Source of the DNA: Tipula vernalis | Lineage: Eukaryota; Arthropoda; Insecta; Diptera; Tipulidae | Assembly (NCBI GenBank): GCA_958295665.1 | Contig: OY282560.1 | Span: 29,439,992-29,503,991 of the forward strand | Length of the DNA: 64,000 nt | Direction: 5' to 3' | Shown: piece after piece, positions 14,054 through 25,309 of the stretch | Layout of the letters: each line of letters starts with the position of its first letter | How positions within the stretch are numbered: the stretch's first letter is position 1 | Translations under genes and position numbers: made by a program | The notes under the pieces: model-generated | What the model saw: the letters and a program-made list of their open reading frames with translations, nothing else | Told to the model about the DNA's origin: nothing | Database searches by the model: none

Positions 14054-14095
14054 TAAATTTTTCGATTACGTTGGTCAATTGCTCTATCAATAGGC
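14054..14095 (+). repeat. Boundary monomer between two satellite domains
   Basis: A single aberrant monomer reads AAATCTAAATTTTTCGATTACG instead of the usual AAATCTAAAATGCTCCGATTACG, with a net loss of 1 bp, and then has CAATTGCTC for CAATAGCTC. Left of it, variants such as CTTCGGG, AACGACAA and AATCGACTGTG are common. Right of it they disappear and are replaced by CATGTGGATTG, CTTGTATTTGG, CGAGTATTTC and AATACAAAATTC. This marks a switch between two separately homogenised parts of the array. Confidence 0.7.
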
Positions 14096-15519
14096 TTCAG
14101 GATCTGTATTTATTTTGCCAACTTGCATTTGGATTGCTCGAATATTTCTAACCATTTAATAGAAAATTCGATTTTATTGAAAATCAACTGTGCTATAGCC
14201 CACAGATTTTGAATGGCAAAAATCTAAAATGCTCCGATTACGTTGGTCAATAGTTCTATCAATAGGCTTCAGGATCTGTATTTATTTTGCCAACTTGCAT
14301 GTGGATTGCTCGAATATTTCTAACCAATTCATAGAAAATTCGATTTTATTGAAAATCAACTGTGCTATAGCCCACAGATTTTGAACGGCAAAAATCTAAA
14401 ATGCTCCGATTACGTTGGTCAATAGCTCTATCAATAGGCTTCAGGATCTGTATTTATTTTGCCAACTTGTATTTGGATTGCTCGAATATTTCTAACCATT
14501 TAATAGAAAATTCGATTTTATTGAAAATCAACTGTGCTATAGCCCACAGATTTTGAACGGCAAAAATCTAAAATGCTCCGATTACGTTGGTCAATAGCTC
14601 TATCAATAGGCTTCAGGATCTGTATTTATTTTGCCAACTTGCATTTGGATTGCTCGAATATTTCTAACCATTTAATAGAAAATTCGATTTTATTGAAAAT
14701 CAACTGTGCTATAGCCCACAGATTTTGAATGGCAAAAATCTAAAATGCTCCGATTACGTTGGTCATTAGCTCTATCAATAGGCTTCAGGATCTGTATTTA
14801 TTTTGCCAACTTGCATGTGGATTGCTCGAATATTTCTAACCATTTAATAGAAAATTCGATTTTATTAAAAATCAACTGTGCTATAGCCCACAGATTTTGA
14901 ATGGCAAAAATCTAAAATGCTCCGATTACGTTGGTCAATAGCTCTATCAATAGGCTTCAGGATCTGTATTTATTTTGCCAACTTGCATGTGGATTGCTCG
15001 AATATTTCTAACCATTTAATAGAAAATTCGATTTTATTGAAAATCAACAGTGCTATAGCCCACAGATTTTGAATGGCAAAAATCTAAAATGCTCCGATTA
15101 CGTTGGTCAATAGTTCTATCAATAGGCTTCAGGATCTGTATTTATTTTGCCAACTTGCATTTGGATTGCTCGAATATTTCTAACCATTTCATAGAAAATT
15201 CGATTTTATTGAAAATCAACTGTGCAGCCCACAGATTTTGAACGGCAAAAATCTAAAATGCTCCGATTACGTTGGTCAATACCTCTATCAATAGGCTTCA
15301 GGATCTGTATTTATTTTGCCAACTTGCATGTGGATTGCTCGAATATTTCTAACCATTTAATAGAAAATTAGATTTTATTGAAAATCAACTGTGCTATAGC
15401 CCACAGATTTTGAACGGCAAAAATCTAAAATGCTCCGATTACGTTGGTCAATAGCTCTATCAATAGGCTTCAGGATCTGTATTTATTTTTCCAACTTGCA
15501 TTTGGATTGCTCGAGTATT

Positions 15520-18500
15520 TCTAACCATTTAATACAAAATTCGATTTTATTGAAAATCAACTGTGCTATAGCCCACAGATTTTGAATGGCAAAAATCTAA
15601 AATGCTCCGATTACGTTGGTCAATAGCTCTATCAATAGGCTTCAGGATCTGTATTTATTTTGCCAACTTGCATGTGGATTGCTCGAATATTTCTAACCAT
15701 TTAATAGAAAATTCGATTTTATTAAAAATCAACTGTGCTATAGCCCACAGATTTTGAACGGCAAAAATCTAAAATGCTCCGATTACGTTGGTCAATAGCT
15801 CTATCAATAGGCTTCAGGATCTGTATTTATTTTGCCAACTTGCATTTGGATTGCTCGAGTATTTCTAACCATTTAATACAAAATTCGATTTTATTGAAAA
15901 TCAACTGTGCTATAGCCCACAGATTTTGAACGGCAAACATCTAAAATGCTCCGATTACGTTGGTCAATAGCTCTATCAATAGGCTTCAGGATCTGTATTT
16001 ATTTTGCCAACTTGCATTTGGATTGCTCGATTATTTCTAACCATTTAATAGAAAATTCGATTTTATTGAAAATCAACTGTGCTATAGCCCACAGATTTTG
16101 AATGGCAAAAATCTAAAATGCTCCGATTACGTTGGTCAATAGTTCTATCAATAGGCTTCAGGATCTGTATTTATTTTGCCAACTTGCATTTGGATTGCTC
16201 GAATATTTCTAACCATTTCATAGAAAATTCGATTTTATTGAAAATCAACTGTGCTATAGCCCACAGATTTTGAACGGCAAAAATCTAAAATGCTCCGATT
16301 ACGTTGGTCAATAGCTCTATCAATAGGCTTCAGGATCTGTATTTATTTTGCCAACTTGCATGTGGATTGCTCGAATATTTCTAACCATTTCATAGAAAAT
16401 TCGATTTTATTAAAAATCAACTGTGCTATAGCCCACAGATTTTGAACGGCAAAAATCTAAAATGCTCCGATTACGTTGGTCAATACCTCTATCAATAGGC
16501 TTCAGGATCTGTATTTATTTTGCCAACTTGTATTTGGATTGCTCGAATATTTCTAACCATTTAATAGAAAATTCGATTTTATTGAAAATCAACTGTGCTA
16601 TAGCCCACAGATTTTGAACGGCAAAAATCTAAAATGCTCCGATTACGTTGGTCAATAGCTCTATCAATAGGCTTCAGGATCTGTATTTATTTTGCCAACT
16701 TGCATTTGGATTGCTCGAATATTTCTAACCATTTAATAGAAAATTCGATTTTATTGAAAATCAACTGTGCTATAGCCCACAGATTTTGAATGGCAAAAAT
16801 CTAAAATGCTCCGATTACGTTGGTCAATAGTTCTATCAATAGGCTTCAGGATCTGTATTTATTTTGCCAACTTGCATTTGGATTGCTCGAATATTTCTAA
16901 CCATTTCATAGAAAATTCGATTTTATTGAAAATCAACTGTGCTATAGCCCACAGATTTTGAACGGCAAAAATCTAAAATGCTCCGATTACGTTGGTCAAT
17001 ACCTCTATCAATAGGCTTCAGGATCTGTATTTATTTTGCCAACTTGTATTTGGATTGCTCGAATATTTCTAACCATTTAATAGAAAATTCGATTTTATTG
17101 AAAATCAACTGTGCTATAGCCCACAGATTTTGAACGGCAAAAATCTAAAATGCTCCGATTACGTTGGTCAATAGCTCTATCAATAGGCTTCAGGATCTGT
17201 ATTTATTTTGCCAACTTGCATTTGGATTGCTCGAGTATTTCTAACCATTTAATAGAAAATTCGATTTTATTGAAAATCAACTGTGCTATAGCCCACAGAT
17301 TTTGAATGGCAAAAATCTAAAATGCTCCGATTACGTTGGTCAATAGCTCTATCAATAGGCTTCAGGATCTGTATTTATTTTGCCAACTTGCATGTGGATT
17401 GCTCGAATATTTCTAACCATTTAATAGAAAATTCGATTTTATTAAAAATCAACTGTGCTATAGCCCACAGATTTTGAACGGCAAAAATCTAAAATGCTCC
17501 GATTACGTTGGTCAATACCTCTATCAATAGGCTTCAGGATCTGTATTTATTTTGCCAACTTGTATTTGGATTGCTCGAATATTTCTAACCATTTAATAGA
17601 AAATTCGATTTTATTGAAAATCAACTGTGCTATAGCCCACAGATTTTGAATGGCAAAAATCTAAAATGCTCCGATTACGTTGGTCAATAGCTCTATCAAT
17701 AGGCTTCAGGATCTGTATTTATTTTGCCAACTTGCATGTGGATTGCTCGAATATTTCTAACCATTTAATAGAAAATTCGATTTTATTGAAAATCAACTGT
17801 GCTATAGCCCACAGATTTTGAATGGCAAAAATCTAAAATGCTCCGATTACGTTGGTCAATAGTTCTATCAATAGGCTTCAGGATCTGTATTTATTTTGCC
17901 AACTTGCATTTGGATTGCTCGAATATTTCTAACCAATTCATAGTTAATTCGATTTTATTGAAAATCAACTGTGCTATAGCCCACAGATTTTGAACGGCAA
18001 AAATCTAAAATGCTCCGATTACGTTGGTCAATACCTCTATCAATAGGCTTCAGGATCTGTATTTATTTTGCCAACTTGTATTTGGATTGCTCGAATATTT
18101 CTAACCATTTAATAGAAAATTCGATTTTATTGAAAATCAACTGTGCTATAGCCCACAGATTTTGAACGGCAAAAATCTAAAATGCTCCGATTACGTTGGT
18201 CAATAGCTCTATCAATAGGCTTCAGGATCTGTATTTATTTTGCCAACTTGCATTTGGATTGCTCGAGTATTTCTAACCATTTAATACAAAATTCGATTTT
18301 ATTGAAAATCAACTGTGCTATAGCCCACAGATTTTGAATGGCAAAAATCTAAAATGCTCCGATTACGTTGGTCAATAGCTCTATCAATAGGCTTCAGGAT
18401 CTGTATTTATTTTGCCAACTTGCATGTGGATTGCTCGAATATTTCTAACCATTTAATAGAAAATTCGATTTTATTAAAAATCAACTGTGCTATAGCCCAC

Positions 18501-18892
18501 AGATTTTGAACGGCAAAAATCTAAAATGCTCCGATTACGTTGGTCAATAGCTCTATCAATAGGCTTCAGGATCTGTATTTATTTTGCCAACTTGCATTTG
18601 GATTGCTCGAGTATTTCTAACCATTTAATACAAAATTCGATTTTATTGAAAATCAACTGTGTTATAGCCCACAGATTTTGAACGGCAAACATCTAAAATG
18701 CTCCGATTACGTTGGTCAATAGCTCTATCAATAGGCTTCAGGATCTGTATTTATTTTGCCAACTTGCATTTGGATTGCTCGATTATTTCTAACCATTTAA
18801 TAGAAAATTCGATTTTATTGAAAATCAACTGTGCTATAGCCCACAGATTTTGAATGGCAAAAATCTAAAATGCTCCGATTACGTTGGTCAAT
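15520..18892 (+). repeat. Segmental copies and a 516-bp trimer repeat within the right satellite domain
   Basis: CTTGTATTTGG occurs at 16527, 17043, 17559 and 18075, exactly 516 bp (three monomers) apart, which shows a trimer higher-order repeat. Separately, CGAGTATTTC at 15511 and 15855, GGCAAACATC at about 15932 and TCGATTATTTC at 16027 reappear 2752 bp (16 monomers) later, at 18263, 18607, about 18684 and 18779. About 620 bp (15520-16140 against 18272-18892) is nearly identical. These patterns suggest unequal exchange or block amplification. Confidence 0.8.
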
Positions 18893-21800
18893 AGCTCTAT
18901 CAATAGGCTTCAGGATCTGTATTTATTTTGCCAACTTGCATGTGGATTGCTCGAATATTTCTAACCATTTAATAGAAAATTCGATTTTATTGAAAATCAA
19001 CTGTGCTATAGCCCACAGATTTTGAATGGCAAAAATCTAAAATGCTCCGATTACGTTGGTCAATAGTTCTATCAATAGGCTTCAGGATCTGTATTTATTT
19101 TGCCAACTTGCATTTGGATTGCTCGAATATTTCTAACCATTTCATAGAAAATTCGATTTTATTGAAAATCAACTGTGCTATAGCCCACAGATTTTGAACG
19201 GCAAACATCTAAAATGCTCCGATTACGTTGGTCAATAGCTCTATCAATAGGCTTCAGGATCTGTATTTATTTTGCCAACTTGCATGTGGATTGCTCGAAA
19301 ATTTCTAACCATTTAATAGAAAATTCGATTTTATTGAAAATCAACTGTGCTATAGCCCACAGATTTTGAATGGCAAAAATCTAAAATGCTCCAATTACGT
19401 TGGTCAATAGTTCTATCAATAGGCTTCAGGATCTGTATTTATTTTGCCAACTTGCATTTGGATTGCTCGAATATTTCTAACCATTTCATAGAAAATTCGA
19501 TTTTATTGAAAATCAACTGTGCTATAGCCCACAGATTTTGAACGGTAAAAATCTAAAATGCTCCGATTACGTTGGTCAATAGCTCTATCAATAGGCTTCA
19601 GGATCTGTATTTATTTTGCCAACTTGCATGTGGATTGCTCGAAAATTTCTAACCATTTAATAGAAAATTCGATTTTATTGAAAATCAACTGTGCTATAGC
19701 CCACAGATTTTGAACGGCAAACATCTAAAATGCTCCGATTACGTTGGTCAATAGCTCTATCAATAGGCTTCAGGATCTGTATTTATTTTGCCAACTTGCA
19801 TTTGGATTGCTCGAATATTTCTAACCATTTAATAGAAAATTCGATTTTATTGAAAATCAACTGTGCTATAGCCCACAGATTTTGAATGGCAAAAATCTAA
19901 AATGCTCCGATTACGTTGGTCAATAGCTCTATCAATAGGCTTCAGGATCTGTATTTATTTTGCCAACTTGCATGTGGATTGCTCGAATATTTCTAACCAT
20001 TTAATAGAAAATTCGATTTTATTGAAAATCAACTGTGCTATAGCCCACAGATTTTGAACGGCAAAAATCTAAAATGCTCCGATTACGTTGGTCAATAGCT
20101 CTATCAATAGGCTTCAGGATCTGTATTTATTTTGCCAACTTGCATTTGGATTGCTCGAGTATTTCTAACCATTTAATACAAAATTCGATTTTATTGAAAA
20201 TCAACTGTGCTATAGCCCACAGATTTTGAATGGCAAAAATCTAAAATGCTCCGATTACGTTGGTCAATAGCTCTATCAATAGGCTTCAGGATCTGTATTT
20301 ATTTTGCCAACTTGCATGTGGATTGCTCGAAAATTTCTAACCATTTAATAGAAAATTCGATTTTATTGAAAATCAACTGTGCTATAGCCCACAGATTTTG
20401 AATGGCAAAAATCTAAAATGCTCCGATTACGTTGGTCAATAGTTCTATCAATAGGCTTCAGGATCTGTATTTATTTTGCCAACTTGCATGTGGATTGCTC
20501 GAAAATTTCTAACCATTTAATAGAAAATTCGATTTTATTGAAAATCAACTGTGCTATAGCCCACAGATTTTGAACGGCAAAATTCTAAAATGCTCCGATT
20601 ACGTTGGTCAATACCTCTATCAATAGGCTTCAGGATCTGTATTTATTTTGCCAACTTGCATTTGGATTGCTCGAATATTTCTAACCATTTAATAGAAAAT
20701 TCGATTTTATTGAAAATCAACTGTGCTATAGCCCACAGATTTTGAATGGCAAAAATCTAAAATGCTCCGATTACGTTGGTCAATAGCTCTATCAATAGGC
20801 TTCAGGATCTGTATTTATTTTGCCAACTTGCATTTGGATTGCTCGAATATTTCTAACCATTTAATAGAAAATTCGATTTTATTGAAAATCAACTGTGCTA
20901 TAGCCCACAGATTTTGAACGGCAAAAATCTAAAATGCTCCGATTACGTTGGTCAATAGCTCTATCAATAGGCTTCAGGATCTGTATTTATTTTGCCAACT
21001 TGCATTTGGATTGCTCGAGTATTTCTAACCATTTAATACAAAATTCGATTTTATTGAAAATCAACTGTGCTATAGCCCACAGATTTTGAATGGCAAAAAT
21101 CTAAAATGCTCCGATTACGTTGGTCAATAGCTCTATCAATAGGCTTCAGGATCTGTATTTATTTTGCCAACTTGCATGTGGATTGCTCGAAAATTTCTAA
21201 CCATTTAATAGAAAATTCGATTTTATTGAAAATCAACTGTGCTATAGCCCACAGATTTTGAATGGTAAAAATCTAAAATGCTCCGATTACGTTGGTCAAT
21301 AGTTCTATCAATAGGCTTCAGGATCTGTATTTATTTTGCCAACTTGCATGTGGATTGCTCGAAAATTTCTAACCATTTAATAGAAAATTCGATTTTATTA
21401 AAAATCAACTGTGCTATAGCCCACAGATTTTGAACGGCAAAAATCTAAAATGCTCCGATTACGTTGGTCAATAGCTCTATCAATAGGCTTCAGGATCTGT
21501 ATTTATTTTGCCAACTTGCATTTGGATTGCTCGAGTATTTCTAACCATTTAATACAAAATTCGAATTTATTGAAAATCAACTGTGCTATAGCCCACAGAT
21601 TTTGAATGGCAAAAATCTAAAATGCTCCGATTACGTTGGTCAATAGCTCTATCAATAGGCTTCAGGATCTGTATTTATTTTGCCAACTTGCATTTGGATT
21701 GCTCGATTATTTCTAACCATTTAATAGAAAATTCGATTTTATTGAAAATCAACTATGCTATAGCCCACAGATTTTGAACGGCAAAAATCTAAAATGCTCC

Positions 21801-22345
21801 GATTACGTTGGTCAATAGCTCTATCAATAGGCTTCAGGATCTGTATTTATTTTGCCAACTTGCATGTGGATTGCTCGAATATTTCTAACCATTTAATAGA
21901 AAATTCGATTTTATTGAAAATCAACTGTGCTATACCCACAGATTTTGAATGGCAAAAATCTAAAATGCTCCGATTACGTTGGTCAATAGTTCTATCAATA
22001 GGCTTCAGGATCTGTATTTATTTTGCCAACTTGCATTTTTAATTGCTCGAATATTTCTAACCATTTAATAGAAAATTCGATTTTATTGAAAATCAACTGT
22101 GCTATAGCCCACAGATTTTGAACGGCAAAATTCTAAAATGCTCCGATTACGTTGGTCAATACCTCTATCAATAGGCTTCAGGATCTGTATTTATTTTGCC
22201 AACTTGCATTTGGATTGCTCGAATATTTCTAACCATTTAATAGAAAATTCGATTTTATTGAAAATCAACTGTGCTATAGCCCACAGATTTTGAATGGCAA
22301 AAATCTAAAATGCTCGGATTACGTTGGTCAATAGCTCTATCAATA

Positions 22346-23104
22346 TATGTGATTTGTCTTCCCATCAAACAAAATTTTTTGAAATATTTAATTTGAAAAA
22401 ATTGTGAGAAATTAATGACATCCTAAAATATGTATTCAACCAGTGATTATTAGGCCAACAAAAACAGCATCTTGTACGTGATTTGTTGCTCGTTGTTATA
22501 TTTAAGCTATTCGCCGGGTTTGCGTCCACACTATTTTTTTGCCGTAAAATATTTTTGATTCAAACTTTGAGCAGATGCTTTTTATTGCAAATTTTTAAGA
22601 CAGGCACTTGATTTCCTATTTGAAGTTGTCCCAAAATTGTAACCCAACCCCCCGACAGTTATACATTGTACTCCTAGTCCAAAATTAAGAGTGCGACGGA
22701 TACTAAACATGCCGTAATTTGAAAGGGAACTTCTTGGGTGACATGTTTGTTCTACCATCACTATTTTCAATGTTCGATAGTATTTGTATCTCTTTTTTTG
22801 AGAGTTAAATTGTACATCATTTCATTTTCTCTATTACGCTTTTTCTATTGCGATCTCCTTCTATTAGTATAAGTTTCTATACTATCCACTATTTTGGTGA
22901 TAAAGCGGAGAAGAAATAGCTCGATGAATCGGACAAGTCGAGAGCATAATACAAAAAACGTAATAAAATAAGCGATTTGCCTGGAAATTTGATTGTTATA
23001 ATAAATTATGCGTAATTAACTTAGCATTTACGACACTAAATCGAATTGGAATTTTAATGTGTGTATAAAATATTTACCGTACACCGGCACTTGCAATTCA
23101 ATTT
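22346..23104. other. AT-rich non-coding flank of the satellite; possible old LTR
   Basis: Immediately after the last monomer the sequence becomes unrelated and AT-rich. A 62-codon minus-strand frame at 22582-22770 has no family signature. Part of this stretch could be a degraded 3' LTR belonging to the minus-strand fragment at 23105-23478, because a purine-rich tract faces into it, but no partner LTR is in the window. Confidence 0.3.
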
Positions 23105-23478
23105 CTTTCAGTTTCGAAATAATTCGAGTACTCCCCCTCGATTTGTCATTCAATTTTTGGGGAACGAATCGGAGTTGTAGTGGTCCCTCATGCTACTGAA
23201 CTTCTTATGGTTTCTCATGGACAGCCAGTGTAGCTCTGGTGGATTGTTGGTTCCATCTTTTTCTTCATAGATGGCGGATTGTGAAACTTTATCCCAACCG
23301 CTATTGATGTCCATAGGATAAGATTTGTAGCCGCATAATGATGAAAATGATGAAAGTGCTCGTTGGTTGCGCTCCTTTCTTTCTCTATCAGATGAGCGAT
23401 TTGCTCTTCTAAAGCCCGTGTGTCTGGAGTGGTTAAAATCTCATTTTCTTGTAATCTACATTGGTTCCTATAGTTCAA
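23105..23478 (-). mobile_element. Possible LTR-retroelement 3' end (env-like fragment and polypurine tract)
   Basis: On the minus strand an 87-codon open frame (23478-23215) has a glutamate-rich helical part (ALEEQIAHLIEKERSA), a histidine cluster, then a hydrophobic stretch (LILWTSIAVGI) like a membrane anchor. About 75 bp further on lies the purine tract CGAGGGGGAGT (about 23129-23139). A membrane-anchored C-terminus followed by a polypurine tract is the layout at the 3' end of insect elements with an env-like gene. The frame is short, no pol lies next to it, and the homology is not certain. Confidence 0.3.
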
Positions 23479-23946
23479 AAATGTTTTTCGGATTGATTTG
23501 CTTCTCTCTGATTTAATATTCCAAACATGTTACCTAACACTAGTCCTGTTGTGTCATCATTATCTGTTTTTTTTTATTGTTACGTTTGACGTTTTTAAAC
23601 AAAAAGACCGTGCGTTTTGAAAAGTGATTATAGGTTTACATCGATAGTGCAACATATGAAGACAAAGAACAACATGCATTCACATTGATGAGCTCACACG
23701 TTTTCATTTTTTGGCTAGCAATACTTCCCCCCTCTATTTATAGAATTTGCTTAAAAATTAAATATAACAGTTGTTTCTAAATTTATTATTTATTTATAAA
23801 AAAAAATCATTATATAATTTACAATGTTTTGTACAATTCACGTTCATTCACACATCCAAAGACGTTAATCTAGCGCCCACTCTTTTATTATGTCTCATAT
23901 ACGCACACTCATTTATTCATCAGTCATTTTGGTATATGCACTTTCT
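23479..23946. other. Intergenic, 3' flank of the long sHSP gene
   Basis: AT-rich sequence with no frame of interest. The end nearest the sHSP stop contains minus-strand AATAAA-like words in the T-rich run around 23785-23800, a plausible poly(A) signal region. Confidence 0.4.
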
Positions 23947-25149
23947 TTAATTATTCCGTTTCGTTGAGTGTGTTTCTCCAGTTTGTTGAATTGTAATGAC
24001 CCGCTCATTAGACGCAAATGTTCTGGGTGGTTTTGGTGGCCCGCTTTCACTGATTTCGGTAATTTGATTAATTACCGGAATTTCTCGTTCCTGTGACTGA
24101 AGTCGTGGCGTTGGTGGTTCTTCGACAATTGTACCAATATTTTCATGCACTGGAATTATGCGCCTTATAGTTTCGGCTGCTTTTGCTCGTGCACCATTCT
24201 CTCGAATTGCATCACTAATTTGTGTAATGGTAACAATCCGTTCCTTAGATTCTGTTGCATTATTACATTTTGTTGATGTTTTGTAGGAATCATTTGTTGC
24301 GGTTTGTTGTTGTTGTTGTTGTTGAATTGGAATCACTACTTCTCTTTTATAATCGGTAACTTTTTCTGTACTCTGTGCTTTGTTTGATTCACCAATTTGA
24401 CGAATTGGAATCACACGTTCCCGCGATTCGAATCTTTTTTCTTGGTTTGTTGATTTCATTGTCTCTTCTTGATGACTTGTTTGTTGACTACGTTCAATGG
24501 GAATTATACGCTCAAAAAATTCCATCTCATTGGCTTTTGTTCGAGACCTGATTGTTTCATCGGCACAAGTTCGACGGATTGGAATCACACGTTCTCTAGA
24601 TTCGTATAATTTGTCTTTTTGTGTTGATTTATTGGTTTCGTATGTTTGACGAATAGGAATCACACGCTCTTTTGAGTCAATCAATTTTGCTGTTGATTTT
24701 GCTTTGATGGTGAGTATACCGTCTGATGAAAGGCTTGATATCACATCATTTGCATTAACTCCACTTGGTAGTGAGTATTTTCGAACAAATTGGTTATAAA
24801 ATTCACAATGCTCCTCCTGTTTGTCCTCATGTTTGCCCTCCACAACAATTGTATTACCAACTATTTGTACTTTAACCTCACTTGGTGCGAAATTTTTCAC
24901 ATTCAATCGTACTTGAAAATCATCTTTATCGTAATAGTTTGATGTGAGATTGGAGATTACGTGTCGACATTTATTTAGGTACGGTTTCAAATCCCAATCG
25001 GCCTTGAACATACTTGGTCGTATGTACGAATTAAAACTATGTTGACGTCGAAATTTTGATCGAGTAATTCTTTCTGGGTATCGGTTGTAATTGAATTCAT
25101 CGTCCCAAGAATTATCAAAGAATTTCATTAAATATGGGAAAAGAGACAT
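23947..25149 (-). CDS. Small heat-shock protein with nine repeated I-X-I tail motifs
   Basis: An ATP-independent chaperone of the Hsp20/alpha-crystallin family. I prefer the start at 25149 (MSLFPYLMKFF), giving 400 aa, because relatives in this window start the same way; an upstream in-frame ATG at 25170 would add seven residues. Counting from 25170, the crystallin domain spans about 84-163 (DDFQVRLNVKNFAPSEV, VVEGKHEDK, LSSDGILTIKA). The tail of 240-odd residues then repeats a module of about 25-33 residues around S-K/N-E-R-V-I-P-I. Its I/V-x-I/V cores are at 171-173, 196-198, 223-225, 254-256, 280-282, 313-315, 339-341, 364-366 and 392-394. A seven-glutamine run (283-289) and a proline-rich PPKPPR lie between copies. 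Family members normally have one such motif, which docks in the beta4-beta8 groove of a neighbouring subunit. The whole frame is open, so the expansion is probably functional. The gene is single-exon with its own TATA box. Confidence 0.93.
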   Translation of the reverse strand: MSLFPYLMKFFDNSWDDEFNYNRYPERITRSKFRRQHSFNSYIRPSMFKADWDLKPYLNKCRHVISNLTSNYYDKDDFQVRLNVKNFAPSEVKVQIVGNTIVVEGKHEDKQEEHCEFYNQFVRKYSLPSGVNANDVISSLSSDGILTIKAKSTAKLIDSKERVIPIRQTYETNKSTQKDKLYESRERVIPIRRTCADETIRSRTKANEMEFFERIIPIERSQQTSHQEETMKSTNQEKRFESRERVIPIRQIGESNKAQSTEKVTDYKREVVIPIQQQQQQQTATNDSYKTSTKCNNATESKERIVTITQISDAIRENGARAKAAETIRRIIPVHENIGTIVEEPPTPRLQSQEREIPVINQITEISESGPPKPPRTFASNERVITIQQTGETHSTKRNN

Positions 25150-25263
25150 CTTGCGTGCGTTATCAATCACTTATTTTTGGTCACTTTAAACACTTTTGTT
25201 TTATATTTTATTGTTTATCAATTAATTCTCACTTATTTTAAACTGTTTTGATTCACTTGTATT

Positions 25264-25304
25264 CCAATACTGATTCTGCTCCACTTCAAAGACACATTTA
25301 TATA
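25264..25304 (-). promoter_or_regulatory. Core promoter (TATA + TCAGT initiator) of the nine-motif sHSP
   Basis: On the minus strand TATATAAAT (plus 25296-25304) lies 33 bp upstream of the initiator AATCAGTATTGG (plus 25264-25275, +1 near 25271). The 5' UTR would be about 120 nt. Other sHSP genes in the window have the same arrangement. I saw no clean GAAnnTTCnnGAA heat-shock element upstream. Confidence 0.65.
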
Positions 25305-25309
25305 CTAAA

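Larger units (their letters stand above)
3671..22345 (+). repeat. 172-bp satellite array, about 109 head-to-tail monomers
   Basis: The phrase CTTCAGGATCTGTATTTATT recurs every 172 bp over 18.7 kb, always in the same orientation. The first few units are irregular (175, 176, 151, 151 bp). After that almost every interval I measured between diagnostic variants is an exact multiple of 172. Examples are the CTTCGGG variants at 8248, 8936, 9280, 9624, 11000, 12032, 12720, 13064, 13580 and 13924. Other landmarks of the unit are a GATTGCTCGA core, TCAACTGTGCTATAGCCCAC and CCGATTACGTTGGTCAATAG. Open frames of 60-82 codons inside the array are repeats of the satellite and not genes. About 172 bp is close to a nucleosome repeat and typical of centromeric or heterochromatic satellites, but nothing here shows that it is centromeric. 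Confidence 0.97.

Noticed and set aside
3609..22042. Open frames of 60-82 codons in the satellite (3609, 3808, 12524, 21794)
   Set aside because: They are the same monomer read in different phases, broken by stops in most neighbours, so they are repeat artefacts.
3671..22345. CRISPR-like array
   Set aside because: Units are contiguous 172-bp copies with no variable spacers, in a eukaryotic context.
3667..22350. Helitron carrying the tandem array
   Set aside because: The left junction A/TC is compatible, but the right end CAATA lacks the CTRR terminus and preceding hairpin.
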